From positions 62,001-126,000 of the forward strand of contig NZ_JALQDG010000010.1 in the NCBI RefSeq assembly GCF_023631325.1: DNA of 64,000 bases. Direction: 5' to 3'. The position numbers and the translations under genes are program-made. The stretch comes from Caballeronia sp. INDeC2 (GTDB lineage: Bacteria; Pseudomonadota; Gammaproteobacteria; Burkholderiales; Burkholderiaceae). Positions within the stretch are counted from its first letter, which is position 1. Every line of letters starts with the position of its first letter. Below, piece by piece: positions 1 to 11,378 of the stretch. The notes beneath the pieces are model-generated. The model worked only from the letters and a program-made list of their open reading frames with translations. It searched no databases and was not told the DNA's origin.

Positions 1-2045
1 GCGGCGACTGGGTCGCGCTCGCGGATGTATCGCCGGCGTTGCGCGAAGCGATCGTCGTATCGGAGGACAAGCGCTTCTACGAACACGCGGGCGTCGACTG
101 GCGCGGCGCGGCGGCGGCCGCGTGGGGCAATCTGTGGAATACACGCACGCGCGGCGCATCGACGGTGACGATGCAGCTCACCGGCCTCATCGACGCCGAT
201 AAATCGGCGGGCCGGCGCTCGATCGGCGAAAAGGCCCAACAGACGATCGGCGCGCTGTGGCTCGAACGAACCTGGCGCAAGGATCAGATTCTCGAGGCGT
301 ATCTGAATCTCGTGCCGTTTCGCGGCGAGGTCGTCGGGTTGTCGGCGTTGTCGCAGACTTTGTTCGGCAAGGCGCCGTCCGGGCTCGACGAACGCGAGGC
401 CGCGCTCGCTGCCGCGCTCGTGCGCGCGCCGAACGCGCCCTATGCGAAAGTCGCCGCGCGCAGTTGCGTGATCCTGCGCGACATGCAGACGCTGCACGGC
501 GTCGGCCGAAGCGTCAATCCATGCGTCAATCTCGACAGCTACGTTCAGCTCGCGCTCACGCGCACGGCCGCCGCGCCCGCCTATGCACAAGGCGACGACG
601 CCCTCGCGCCGCATCTCGCGCGGAGCATCGCGAGCGAGGTGCATCCGGCACCGGGCGCGCGCGTGCGCTCCACGCTCGATTCACGTCTGCAACGCTTCGC
701 CCGCGACACGCTCGCACGAACGCTCGCCGAACTGAACGCGCGCGCGCATCCGCGCAACGTGCACGATGCGGCGGCCATCGTGATCGACAACCGTTCGGGC
801 GACGTGCTCGCGTGGATCGGCTCGGCGGGCGGTTTGTCGAACGCGCCGGAGGTCGATGCCGTGCTCGCCCCGCGTCAGGCCGGCTCGACGCTGAAGCCCT
901 TCCTTTATGCGCAGGCGTTCGACGAGAAGCGCGTCACCGCCGCCACGCTGCTCGACGACGCGCCGCTCGATCTCGCAACCGGCGGCGGCCTCTACATCCC
1001 GCAAAACTACGATCACGATTTCAAAGGCTGGGTGAGCGTGCGCACCGCGCTCGGCTCGTCGCTGAACGTGCCGGCGGTACGCACGCTCGTGATGGTCACG
1101 CCGCATCGTTTCGCGAAGACGCTGGTCGCGCTCGGCATTCCCTTGTCGCAGGCGGGCGATTACTACGGTTTCAGCCTCGCGCTCGGCAGCGCCGACGTCA
1201 CTCTGGCGTCGCTCGCCAACGCTTATCGCGCGCTCGCGAACGGCGGCGTCGCGCGCCCCTTCTTCGATCTCGCCGAACATCGGCCGACGTCCGCCGCAAC
1301 GCGCGTCTTCAGCCCCGAAGCGAGCTTCATCGTCACCGATATCCTCGCCGACAACAATGCGCGCACACGCACGTTCGGCTTCGACAGCGTGCTCGCGACG
1401 CGCACCTTCAGCGCGGTCAAGACCGGCACCAGCAAGGACATGCGCGACAACTGGGCGGTCGGTTTCACTTCGCGATACAGCGTGGGCGTGTGGGTCGGCA
1501 ACGCGGACGGCGCGCCGATGTGGGACGTGTCGGGCGTGACGGGCGCGGCGCCCGCGTGGAACGCCATCGTCAACTATCTGAACCGGCGGTCGGATAGCCG
1601 TGCGCCGCAAGCGCCGCCGGGCGTCGCGAAGACCCAGGTCACGTATCAGAACGATATCGAACCCGCGCGCAGCGAATGGTTCGTGCGCGGCACGCAGATG
1701 AGCGCCATCGGCCTCACGGCGAATGCGTCGCAGACCGCGCGCGCCGCGAATGCGGATGCACGCGCCACACGCATTGGCGCCCCCACGGACGGCACGATCT
1801 TCGCGCTCGACCCGGACATTCCGCCCGCGCGCCAGCGCGTGTGGTTCCAACGCGCGGACAGCGGCGCGCGCCTCGCGTGGCGGCTCGACGGCAAGCCCTA
1901 CGGCCACGACGCCCGCGCGTCGTGGCTGCCTTGGCCTGGCCGTCACGTGCTCGAACTCATCGATGCAAAAGGCGAAGTCGTCGATAAGGTCGGTTTCGAG
2001 GTGCGCGGCGCCTTCGCGAAAACGGCGTCGGCCGCGTCGAATTGA
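1..2045 (+). CDS. pbpC: Penicillin-binding protein 1C, 5' end outside the window
   Basis: Bifunctional peptidoglycan glycosyltransferase/transpeptidase of the periplasm. The reading frame is already open at base 3, so about 680 residues are visible and the membrane anchor and true start lie upstream. The glycosyltransferase-51 motif EDKRFYEHAG and the second motif GASTVTMQL mark the first domain. The transpeptidase domain shows the SxxK motif STLK (885-896), an SxN motif in SSLN, and KTGTS (1419-1433). The remaining part fits the extra C-terminal domain of PBP1C. In Enterobacteria pbpC follows the alpha-2-macroglobulin gene yfhM; whether that holds here cannot be seen. Confidence 0.93.
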   Translation, partial: GDWVALADVSPALREAIVVSEDKRFYEHAGVDWRGAAAAAWGNLWNTRTRGASTVTMQLTGLIDADKSAGRRSIGEKAQQTIGALWLERTWRKDQILEAYLNLVPFRGEVVGLSALSQTLFGKAPSGLDEREAALAAALVRAPNAPYAKVAARSCVILRDMQTLHGVGRSVNPCVNLDSYVQLALTRTAAAPAYAQGDDALAPHLARSIASEVHPAPGARVRSTLDSRLQRFARDTLARTLAELNARAHPRNVHDAAAIVIDNRSGDVLAWIGSAGGLSNAPEVDAVLAPRQAGSTLKPFLYAQAFDEKRVTAATLLDDAPLDLATGGGLYIPQNYDHDFKGWVSVRTALGSSLNVPAVRTLVMVTPHRFAKTLVALGIPLSQAGDYYGFSLALGSADVTLASLANAYRALANGGVARPFFDLAEHRPTSAATRVFSPEASFIVTDILADNNARTRTFGFDSVLATRTFSAVKTGTSKDMRDNWAVGFTSRYSVGVWVGNADGAPMWDVSGVTGAAPAWNAIVNYLNRRSDSRAPQAPPGVAKTQVTYQNDIEPARSEWFVRGTQMSAIGLTANASQTARAANADARATRIGAPTDGTIFALDPDIPPARQRVWFQRADSGARLAWRLDGKPYGHDARASWLPWPGRHVLELIDAKGEVVDKVGFEVRGAFAKTASAASN

Positions 2046-2253
2046 TGAATATCGTCGGCAAAAAACCGCGACGTCATCCAACCGGCGTTTCGCAACGTTA
2101 AAGATTGTGCGGATGCGCGGTGCGCGCGGCGGGGTCGTGCACAATGCGAACCGTTTCCGTTCGGACTGGGTTTTTGCCCTATCCTTAACGGCATCTTCTC
2201 AATCGGCCCGAACTTATCGATTCATCCTTTCTCTCTCAAGCTGGAGTGCCGTC

Positions 2254-2838
2254 ATGCTGAAAAAGCTGCTGATGCTGTGCATAGCGTTGATGCTGTCGAT
2301 GGGTGCGGCCTTCGCCGCGGTCGATGTGAATACCGCCGATCAAGCCGCCCTCGAAGCGGTGAAGGGTCTGGGGCCGGTGAAGTCGAAGGCGATCGTCGAC
2401 GAGCGCACGAAGAACGGCCCCTTCAAGGACGCCGACGATCTCGCGACGCGCGTCAAGGGACTCGGCACCAAGTCGGTGGCGACGCTGGAGCAGAACGGTC
2501 TGACGATCGGCGGCTCGTCGCTGCCGCCGACGGGCAAGACGTCGAAGCCCACGACCACGTCGACGCAAGGCGGCAGCGCCGCGCCGAACTCGACGGTGAA
2601 GTCGTCGACGGCGGCCACGGGCGCTACGTCGCCAGCGGCCACCACGGCGCAGACGCCTGCCACGGCACCTGCGGCAAGCGCACCGAGCACGAAAGCGTCG
2701 AAGAAATCGAAGAAGGAAAGCGCGGCAGCAGCGGCGGCGAGCGCATCGGGCCCGTCCGCAGCGAGCGACGCGAAGCCCGCCAAATCGAAACGCAGCAAGA
2801 AAGACAAGGCCGCCAGCGCCGCGGCTGCCAGTCAGTGA
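2254..2838 (+). CDS. ComEA-like helix-hairpin-helix protein with Lys/Ala-rich tail
   Basis: A 194-residue exported protein. It has a short signal peptide (MLKKLLMLCIALMLSMGAAFA) and then a helix-hairpin-helix domain at about residues 22-82 with DVNTADQAALEAVKGLGPVK, the ComEA-type DNA-binding fold. From about residue 85 to the end it is low-complexity: first Thr/Ser/Ala/Pro-rich, then KKSKK-, KSKRSKK- and poly-Ala stretches resembling a histone H1-like tail. The start is set by the signal peptide and a GGAG-like site ten bases upstream. ComEA proteins bind incoming DNA in the periplasm during transformation; many Burkholderia encode short versions. The basic tail is unusual and may add DNA affinity (inference). 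Confidence 0.8.
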   Translation: MLKKLLMLCIALMLSMGAAFAAVDVNTADQAALEAVKGLGPVKSKAIVDERTKNGPFKDADDLATRVKGLGTKSVATLEQNGLTIGGSSLPPTGKTSKPTTTSTQGGSAAPNSTVKSSTAATGATSPAATTAQTPATAPAASAPSTKASKKSKKESAAAAAASASGPSAASDAKPAKSKRSKKDKAASAAAASQ

Positions 2839-3003
2839 TTCTTCTGGGAACCTTGTCGAAGGGAAACTGCCTTCGTAATGCCTTCGTATGACCATCGTTG
2901 AAACGGCCGCTCGCGGCCGATGCCCGCGCCGCCACGCCCGGTTCCGAGCCGGACGCGGCGGTGTCGGCGAACCCACCCCGCAACCTCTCGTAGTGAGACT
3001 GCC

Positions 3004-3465
3004 ATGAGCCTAATCGATATCCTCGCCTCCTCCCTCGGCAATTCGTCGCAACAACCCGGCGGCCAGCAAGGCCAGTCGGGCCAGGCCGCGCTGATCGCGG
3101 CGGCGCTCGCATTCGTCAACAGCCAGCCGGGCGGCATCATGGGCCTGATCCAGCGCTTTCAGCAGCACGGCGCGGGCGATGTCGTCCAGTCGTGGATCGG
3201 CACCGGCGAGAACAAACCCATCAGCCCCGACACGCTCACCAACGTGCTCGGCCAGGACAATGTCGGCGCGCTCGCGCAAAAGGCCGGCGTGTCGGGCGAT
3301 CAGCTCTCGGGCATGCTGGCCGCGGTGCTGCCGCATATCGTCGATCGTGCGACGCCCAATGGCGAAGTGCCGCCCGAAGGCCAGCTCGATCTGACCGGCG
3401 TGCTCGGCTCGCTCGGCGGCCTCGCGGGTCTCTTCGGCAAGAGCGAAGAGCCGAAGCAGGGTTAA
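3004..3465 (+). CDS. YidB-like DUF937 protein
   Basis: A 153-residue protein of the DUF937/YidB family, whose function is not known. It starts MSLIDILASSLG, is rich in Gln and Gly at residues 12-30, and carries the family core with KPISPDTLTNVLGQ and the Gly/Leu-rich C-terminus LGSLGGLAGLFG. There is no signal peptide or membrane segment. It is transcribed alone: a gap of 165 bases separates it from the ComEA-like gene and a strong hairpin terminator follows its stop codon. The ATG at 3004 is preferred over upstream in-frame starts because the upstream residues look like untranslated leader. Confidence 0.8.
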   Translation: MSLIDILASSLGNSSQQPGGQQGQSGQAALIAAALAFVNSQPGGIMGLIQRFQQHGAGDVVQSWIGTGENKPISPDTLTNVLGQDNVGALAQKAGVSGDQLSGMLAAVLPHIVDRATPNGEVPPEGQLDLTGVLGSLGGLAGLFGKSEEPKQG

Positions 3466-3489
3466 GCGCGCTTATCCGGTTTGCATCGA

Positions 3490-3530
3490 AAGCCCCGCAG
3501 GAGTCCCCGCCGTGCGGGGCTTTTGCTTTT
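3490..3530 (+). terminator. Intrinsic terminator of the yidB-like gene
   Basis: Stem AGCCCCGC (3491-3498) pairs with GCGGGGCT (3514-3521) and is followed by TTTGCTTTT. It lies 25 bases after the stop codon. Confidence 0.8.
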
Positions 3531-3552
3531 GGGATCGCGTTTCGAGCGAACG

Positions 3553-3587
3553 AAAAAAAGGGCAACGAATCGCTTCGTTGCCCTTTC
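3553..3587 (-). terminator. Intrinsic terminator of clpB
   Basis: A 13-bp perfect stem (3557-3569 with 3574-3586) around a four-base loop. On the minus strand it is followed by a run of seven T. It lies about 40 bases beyond the clpB stop codon. Confidence 0.82.
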
Positions 3588-3628
3588 GTATGAACGGTCG
3601 TCCCGCATCCGCGACGACCCTTCGCGCC

Positions 3629-6226
<2,598 letters not shown>

Positions 6227-6257
6227 TTTTTGAAAGCTCCAATTCTGAATACGACCA

Positions 6258-6285
6258 AAATGAGGCGCTTTTTGTCACTTTCAAG
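6258..6285 (-). promoter_or_regulatory. Heat-shock (sigma-32) promoter of clpB
   Basis: Read on the minus strand, CTTGAAA (complement of 6279-6285), a 13-base spacer and CCTCATTT (complement of 6258-6265) match the sigma-32 consensus CTTGAAA-N13/14-CCCCATNT at nearly every position. It ends 31 bases before the clpB start codon. A GGAG-like ribosome site (about 6236-6239) lies between. Confidence 0.85.
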
Positions 6286-6403
6286 CACGCTTTCGCTCAA
6301 TAAGTGCGTTTTTTGTTTTTCGACAATGACGGCCTCGGCCGTCACCAAGCTCACAATTGACTGCGGCGTTCGGGTTTCGTTCAGCGTGTGACGCGTCGGC
6401 GAA

Positions 6404-6901
6404 TCAGGACGACGCGCGCTGCGGCACGAAGGCGCCCGCCGGAACCGGCACGACGCTGACGATACCGAGCAGCCGCGCGAGTTCGTTCGCCGGATGCGCG
6501 AGATCGCCGACCGTATGCTTGTCGAGTTCGGCGAGAAAGGCATCGCGCGCCGCCGCGAGCACGCCGCGCAGGCGGCAATTCGGCTGGATCACGCATGGCC
6601 GGCGCGTGGCGTCGTCCTGGTCCGCGAAGCAACCGACGAGCGCGAAATCACTCTCCGTCTTGCGCACGATGTCGCCGATCGTGAGATCGCGCGATTGCGA
6701 CGAGAGCCGCAGCCCGCCATTACGGCCGCGCACGGTCTCGACCCAGCCGAGCTCGCCCAACTGCTGGACGACCTTCATCAAGTGATTCTTCGAGATGCCG
6801 TATGCATCCGAAATTTCCTGAATCGTCGACAGGCCCGAAGGTCGAACGCAGAGATACAGCAGAACCCGCAGCGAGTAATCGGTGTAATCGGTGAGTCGCA
6901 T
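6404..6901 (-). CDS. nsrR: Rrf2-family nitric-oxide-sensing repressor NsrR
   Basis: A 165-residue winged-helix regulator. The start at 6901 gives the usual opening MRLTDYTDYSLRVLLYL; a longer frame begins 36 bases upstream but adds atypical residues. The recognition helix region (GISKNHLMKVVQQL) and the wing (VRGRNGGLRL) match NsrR. Three C-terminal cysteines at residues 91, 103 and 109 are the expected [Fe-S] cluster ligands; the first gap is longer than in E. coli NsrR (Cys 91, 96, 102). NsrR represses NO-detoxification genes until NO destroys the cluster. The gene is divergent from a globin gene, which fits. Confidence 0.85.
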   Translation of the reverse strand: MRLTDYTDYSLRVLLYLCVRPSGLSTIQEISDAYGISKNHLMKVVQQLGELGWVETVRGRNGGLRLSSQSRDLTIGDIVRKTESDFALVGCFADQDDATRRPCVIQPNCRLRGVLAAARDAFLAELDKHTVGDLAHPANELARLLGIVSVVPVPAGAFVPQRASS

Positions 6902-7122
6902 GATGTCGCGCGAATAGAGTTGGATGCAAAGGCGCATCGGTGATTTGACGGAACGCGCGTCGCGTCAAACAATCCGCGCAAGAACAGGAACGATGTCCCG
7001 GATCGACGGGGCTGACGTGCATCGGCGCTGTTGGGGCGCCGCGACCGAACGCTCATGCGATTCGGACAACTCAGGGCACACGACTGCCGCCCGAGCAGGA
7101 AAGCACCATTCTGCGTCATCTT

Positions 7123-7146
7123 GATATGCTTCGTCAGCAAAATATC
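7123..7146. promoter_or_regulatory. Inverted repeat upstream of the globin gene, possible NsrR operator
   Basis: GATAT (7123-7127) and ATATC (7142-7146) form an AT-rich inverted repeat 34 bases before the globin start. The half-sites resemble AAGATG-type NsrR boxes only loosely and the spacing is wider than the 11-1-11 consensus, so the assignment is tentative. Confidence 0.3.
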
Positions 7147-7179
7147 TGATCTACTCTCCCTTTGTTTCGCAGATCGACG

Positions 7180-7722
7180 ATGAACACCGAACACCCCGCC
7201 ACCGACGCGCCGCGCGAGCGCGAACCCAGCGAAGCCAACGTCCGCGCACTGGTCGAAGCCTTTTATCGCCGTGTCGACGACGATCCGCTGCTCGGCCCGA
7301 TCTTCTCGCGCGCGCTCGCGGGACGCTGGGACGAGCATCTCGCCAAGATGACGACCTTCTGGTCGAGCCTCGTGCTCGGGTCGAAGCAATACAGGGGGAA
7401 TGTTCAGGAAGCCCATCGTCCGATCGACGATATCGAGCCGCGCCACTTCGCGCGCTGGCTGTCGCTGTTTCTGAACACCGTCGAGTCGCGCTACGAACCG
7501 GCCGCCGCCGTGCAGTTCATGGAACCGGCGCTGCGTATCGCGCAGAGCCTGCAACTCAGCAAGTTTGGCTGGGATTATCAAATCCCCGCCGAGCAGCAGG
7601 ATTTGCTTGCGGCGCTCAAGCGCCAGCGCACGGGCGGCGCGCCCGAACCACGCTTTCCAGAGCGTCCGGACGCGGAGCCGTTTCCGGCGAAATTCATCGG
7701 CACATCCGCCGACGACAAGTAA
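7180..7722 (+). CDS. Group III truncated haemoglobin
   Basis: A 180-residue cytoplasmic haem protein. It shows the group III truncated globin pattern: VRALVEAFYRRVDDDPLLGPIF at about residues 23-44, then the region with TTFWSSLVLGS and YRGNVQEAHRP, where the His is the likely proximal haem ligand. The C-terminus is extended with Pro-rich residues beyond the usual 130-150. The ATG at 7180 is chosen because the few residues before it add nothing to the family. Members are linked to NO or peroxide chemistry. Its position divergent from nsrR suggests NO-responsive expression (inference). Confidence 0.85.
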   Translation: MNTEHPATDAPREREPSEANVRALVEAFYRRVDDDPLLGPIFSRALAGRWDEHLAKMTTFWSSLVLGSKQYRGNVQEAHRPIDDIEPRHFARWLSLFLNTVESRYEPAAAVQFMEPALRIAQSLQLSKFGWDYQIPAEQQDLLAALKRQRTGGAPEPRFPERPDAEPFPAKFIGTSADDK

Positions 7723-7728
7723 CGCGGA

Positions 7729-8202
7729 TCAGGACCGATCGCCCTGCCAGCGTGCGACGGCCGCATCGTCGGATTCGCGCGCGTCGACCCAGCGTTCGCC
7801 CGCCTCGGTCTTTTCCTTCTTCCAGAACGGCGCTTGCGTCTTGAGATAGTCCATCACGAACGCGCACGATTCGAACGCCTGCGCGCGATGCATCGCCGTC
7901 GTCGCGACGAGCACGATCTGATCGAGCGGCTTGAGCTTCCCCACGCGATGCACGATCAGCACGTCCGAGCCGCGCCAGCGCTCTCGCGCCTGATCGGCGA
8001 TCGCTTCGAGCGATTTTTCCGTCATGCCGGGGTAATGCTCCAACTCCATGGTTTCGACGGCGCTGCCCTCGTTCAGATCGCGCACCGTGCCGACGAAACA
8101 CGCGACCGCCCCGACCTTCGGATTGTCGGCGCGCAGCGCGGCGACTTCCGCGCCGATGTCGAAATCGGCTTCCTGCACGCGGATTTTGGAATGCGTCGAC
8201 AT
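7729..8202 (-). CDS. moaE: Molybdopterin synthase large subunit MoaE
   Basis: A 157-residue catalytic subunit of molybdopterin synthase, which puts two sulfurs from MoaD thiocarboxylate onto cPMP. The family signature YLKTQAPFWKKE holds the active-site lysines, and MHRAQAFESCAFVMDYLK precedes it. The ATG at 8202 is preferred; a GTG nine bases upstream would overlap the end of moaD. The moaD stop lies at 8204-8206, so the two genes are translationally coupled. It is the last gene of moeA-moaD-moaE. Confidence 0.95.
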   Translation of the reverse strand: MSTHSKIRVQEADFDIGAEVAALRADNPKVGAVACFVGTVRDLNEGSAVETMELEHYPGMTEKSLEAIADQARERWRGSDVLIVHRVGKLKPLDQIVLVATTAMHRAQAFESCAFVMDYLKTQAPFWKKEKTEAGERWVDARESDDAAVARWQGDRS

Positions 8203-8203
8203 G

Positions 8204-8461
8204 TCAGCCACCCGTGACCGGCGGGAAAAACGCGACCTCGCAGCCCTCGGTGATGCGCTGCGACGGGTTCGTCATTACGTGATTGCACGCCATGCGCAAC
8301 GCGCGGCCCTCGGCGAGCGCCTCTTCCCATACGCCGCCGCGCATGCGCAGCCAGGCGCGCACGTCGCCGACATTGACTACCGTGTCAGGCACGCTGACCG
8401 TCTCGTTCGCGACGCCCAGCGCCTCGCGCACGCTCGCGAAAAACCTCAGTTCGACTTTCAT
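8204..8461 (-). CDS. moaD: Molybdopterin synthase sulfur carrier MoaD
   Basis: An 85-residue ubiquitin-fold sulfur carrier. The C-terminus FFPPVTGG ends in the Gly-Gly that is adenylated and thiocarboxylated. It starts with MKVELRFFASVREALG. The ATG overlaps the moeA stop codon by four bases (8458-8461), and its own stop is one base from the moaE ATG, so the three genes form a tight operon. Confidence 0.96.
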   Translation of the reverse strand: MKVELRFFASVREALGVANETVSVPDTVVNVGDVRAWLRMRGGVWEEALAEGRALRMACNHVMTNPSQRITEGCEVAFFPPVTGG

Positions 8462-9726
8462 ATCAGTTCTGAAAATGGGATGAAGCGCACGATTTCCCCG
8501 GCGCTGATTGCATGATCCGGCGGATTGTCGATGAGACCGTCGCCCCAGACCGTCGATGTCAGCACGGCCGAGCTTTGATTCCCGAAGAGATCGAGCCCGC
8601 CCGACTCGTTCACGCGCGCGCGAAGGAATTCGTTGCGGCGATCGCCTTTTTTCTGGCTGAAGTCGGCGCGCATCGAGTAGACGCGCGGCGCGACGTTCTT
8701 CACGCCCGCAAGACGCAGCAGGAACGGCCGCACGAAGAGCAAGAACGTGCAGAAACTCGACACCGGATTGCCCGGCAAGCCGATGAAAAAAGCCTCGCTT
8801 CCTTCATCGCCACGCCGCACCGCGCCGAACGCGAGCGGCTTGCCCGGCTTCATCGCGATCTGCCACATCGAAATGCGCCCTTCGGCCGCAACCGCCGGCT
8901 TCACGTGATCTTCCTCGCCGACCGACACGCCGCCGCACGTGAGTATTAGATCGTGATCGGTCGCCGCGCGCCGCAATGCCTCGCGCGTCGCGTCGAGCCG
9001 GTCCGGTACGATGCCGAGATCCGTCACTTCGCAGCCGAGCTTCGCGAGCAGCGCACGCAGCGTGAAGCGGTTCGAGTTGTAGATCGCGCCGGGTTCGAGC
9101 GGCTCGCCGGGCATGCGCAGTTCGTCGCCGGTGAAGAAAATCGCGACGCGCACGCGCCGCACGACATCGAGTTGCGCGCAACCCACCGATGCCGCCAGCC
9201 CGAGCGCTTGCGGCGTGAGGCGCGTGCCCGCGGGCAGAATCACCGAATCGCGTTGGATATCCGCGCCTTGTCGCGTGATCCACTCGCCCGCGGCGGGCGT
9301 CTGCGCGAACGCGACGCGCCCGTCGTCCCCATCTTCCGCCACGCGCGCCATTTCCTGCATCACGACGGCATCCGCGCCGGGCGGCACCGTCGCGCCGGTG
9401 AAGATGCGCGCGGCCGTGCCCGCCGCGAGCGGTTCGGCCGCGTGGCCCGCCGGGATGCGCTGCGACACCGGCAATGCGACGGGCGCGCCTTCGCTCGCAC
9501 CGGCGAGATCGGCGGCGCGGACCGCGTAGCCGTCCATCGAGCTGGTGTGCATCGGCGGTACGTCGAGCGGCGAAGTCACGTCGGCGGCGAGCACGCGGTT
9601 CAGCGCGTCGAGCGTGTCGACGCGCTCGCGGCCCTCCACCTGACGGACGGCGTCGAGCAAACGGCCGAGCGCGTCGGCAGTGGCGAGCATCGGAGGACGG
9701 CTGGAAGCGGCTGGCGTGGATGACAT
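8458..9726 (-). CDS. moeA: Molybdopterin molybdotransferase MoeA
   Basis: A 422-residue enzyme that inserts molybdate into adenylylated molybdopterin. Typical features are the N-terminal PPMHTSSMDGYAVR segment, TGATVPPGADAVVMQE, the MoCF_biosynth core GVSVGEEDH, and GLPGNPVSSF near the C-terminus. The ATG at 9726 (MSSTPAAS) is chosen over one 21 codons upstream because homologues start close to this point. It is first in the operon, reading away from the Nudix gene across a 219-base divergent region. Confidence 0.94.
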   Translation of the reverse strand: MSSTPAASSRPPMLATADALGRLLDAVRQVEGRERVDTLDALNRVLAADVTSPLDVPPMHTSSMDGYAVRAADLAGASEGAPVALPVSQRIPAGHAAEPLAAGTAARIFTGATVPPGADAVVMQEMARVAEDGDDGRVAFAQTPAAGEWITRQGADIQRDSVILPAGTRLTPQALGLAASVGCAQLDVVRRVRVAIFFTGDELRMPGEPLEPGAIYNSNRFTLRALLAKLGCEVTDLGIVPDRLDATREALRRAATDHDLILTCGGVSVGEEDHVKPAVAAEGRISMWQIAMKPGKPLAFGAVRRGDEGSEAFFIGLPGNPVSSFCTFLLFVRPFLLRLAGVKNVAPRVYSMRADFSQKKGDRRNEFLRARVNESGGLDLFGNQSSAVLTSTVWGDGLIDNPPDHAISAGEIVRFIPFSELI

Positions 9727-9945
9727 GGAGTTCGCTTCGGGCGCGCGAGGCGCCCCGATCGTGAAAGAGGACACTGCAATTCTGGTCAACTATTGTAGCG
9801 AGAAGGCAGGCGTCGCACTTTCGGCACAAGGCGAGCCAATCATGCGGCGGGACCGATGCCGCGAACCGTTCGAGCGTAAGAGCAGCGCCCCAAAGCGGCC
9901 GCGACGCGGTGATACACTCGCAGCACACTTCCCACGTCCATTTCC

Positions 9946-10491
9946 ATGAAATTCTGTTCCGTCTGCGGCCACGAGGTCGGCCTCGCCATTCCGCCCGGCG
10001 ACAACCGCGAGCGCTTTGTCTGCAACAACTGCGGCACCGTTCACTACCAGAACCCGCGCAACGTCGTGGGCACCGTGCCGGTGTGGGACGACAAGGTGCT
10101 GCTGTGCCGCCGCGCGATCGAGCCTCGCTACGGCTACTGGACGTTGCCCGCGGGCTTCATGGAAATGCAGGAGACGACGAGCGAAGGCGCCGCGCGTGAA
10201 ACGCTCGAGGAAGCGGGCGCGCGCGTCGAGATTCAGAGCCTCTTCACGCTGCTCAACGTGCCGCACGTGCATCAGGTGCATCTCTTCTACCTCGCGCGGC
10301 TGCTCGATATCGAAGTCGATCCCGGCGAGGAAAGTCTGGAAGTGAAGCTCTTCGAGGAAAGCGAGATTCCGTGGGACGAGATCGCGTTCCCGACGGTCGG
10401 CCAGACGCTGCGCTTTTTCTTCGCCGATCGCGCCGCCGGCAACTTCACGCTGCACACGGGCGACATCTTCCGTACGCTGCGCGACGGCTGA
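9946..10491 (+). CDS. Zinc-ribbon Nudix hydrolase
   Basis: A 181-residue protein. The N-terminal zinc ribbon has CSVC at residues 4-7 and CNNC near 26-29. The Nudix box is complete: [23 protein letters not shown] at about residues 70-92, with all acidic metal ligands kept. Family members hydrolyse nucleoside diphosphates linked to another group such as NADH, ADP-ribose or FAD; the substrate here cannot be read from sequence. It is followed after 44 bases by aat in the same direction. Confidence 0.88.
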   Translation: MKFCSVCGHEVGLAIPPGDNRERFVCNNCGTVHYQNPRNVVGTVPVWDDKVLLCRRAIEPRYGYWTLPAGFMEMQETTSEGAARETLEEAGARVEIQSLFTLLNVPHVHQVHLFYLARLLDIEVDPGEESLEVKLFEESEIPWDEIAFPTVGQTLRFFFADRAAGNFTLHTGDIFRTLRDG

Positions 10492-10535
10492 TCGCAACGC
10501 TTTTCGATTACACAAGACGCTGCTCACCCGAGAAC

Positions 10536-11267
10536 ATGGTTCCCTGGCTCGCCGACGACGATCCCTTCCCGCCCGTCGAGCGCGCGCTCGGCGCGGCGAG
10601 CGACGCGCCGGGCCTGCTCGCCGCGAGCGCGGATCTCTTGCCGTCACGGCTCATCGACGCCTACGGGCGCGGCATCTTCCCGTGGTATTCGGACGGTCAG
10701 CCCGTGCTGTGGTGGAGTCCCGACCCGCGCATGGTGCTCTTTCCGGCCGAGTTCAAGGTGTCGGATTCGCTGCGCAAGACCTTGAAGCGCGTCGTGCGCG
10801 ATCCGGTGTGGGAAATCCGCGTCGACGACGATTTTTCCGCCGTGATGCGCGCCTGCGCCGACACCCCGCGCGACGGCCAGCGCGGCACGTGGATCACCAC
10901 GGACATCGTGGATGCGTACACCACCTTGCATCGCGCAGGCAGCGCGCACAGCGTCGAGACGTGGTACGACGGCGTGCGCGTCGGCGGGCTTTACGGCGTG
11001 TCGTTCGGGCGCATGTTCTTCGGCGAATCGATGTTCGCCCACAAGACCGATGCGTCGAAAATCGCGCTCGCGGCGCTCGTCGGACACTTGCGCCGCAATC
11101 AAATTGAGATGATAGACTGCCAGCAGAACACGTCGCATCTGGCGTCGCTGGGCGGCCGTGAGATCGCACGCCGCGCGTTCGTGGCGCATCTCCGGCGGGC
11201 CACGGCGGAACCGGCGATCGGCTGGCGCTTCGACAAATCCGTCCTTCTCGACGTGCTGGCAGGCTGA
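10536..11267 (+). CDS. aat: Leucyl/phenylalanyl-tRNA--protein transferase
   Basis: A 243-residue enzyme that adds Leu or Phe from aminoacyl-tRNA to proteins with N-terminal Lys or Arg, creating N-degrons for ClpAP/ClpS. Recognised by [20 protein letters not shown] near the N-terminus, [17 protein letters not shown] in the middle, and [18 protein letters not shown]. Length matches E. coli Aat (234 aa). The start is the ATG in [13 protein letters not shown]. It is followed after 111 bases by bpt, whose product makes the same type of modification. Confidence 0.95.
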   Translation: MVPWLADDDPFPPVERALGAASDAPGLLAASADLLPSRLIDAYGRGIFPWYSDGQPVLWWSPDPRMVLFPAEFKVSDSLRKTLKRVVRDPVWEIRVDDDFSAVMRACADTPRDGQRGTWITTDIVDAYTTLHRAGSAHSVETWYDGVRVGGLYGVSFGRMFFGESMFAHKTDASKIALAALVGHLRRNQIEMIDCQQNTSHLASLGGREIARRAFVAHLRRATAEPAIGWRFDKSVLLDVLAG

Positions 11268-11378
11268 ACGCTTCGCGCGACGCCCCGAGCGACATACGAA
11301 CTGCAGCCGCCGCGCGCGCAATAAGTGCAATCCGCGCCGGTCGGCAACGACGAGACGACGCCTGCGAGAGCCGCCAAC

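Noticed and set aside
681..2144. 487-residue minus-strand frame opposite pbpC
   Set aside because: Arg-rich shadow frame. The plus strand has all PBP motifs.
7121..7146. FNR/Dnr-type site upstream of the globin gene
   Set aside because: Only the left half (TTGAT) is present. The right half does not match ATCAA at the required spacing.
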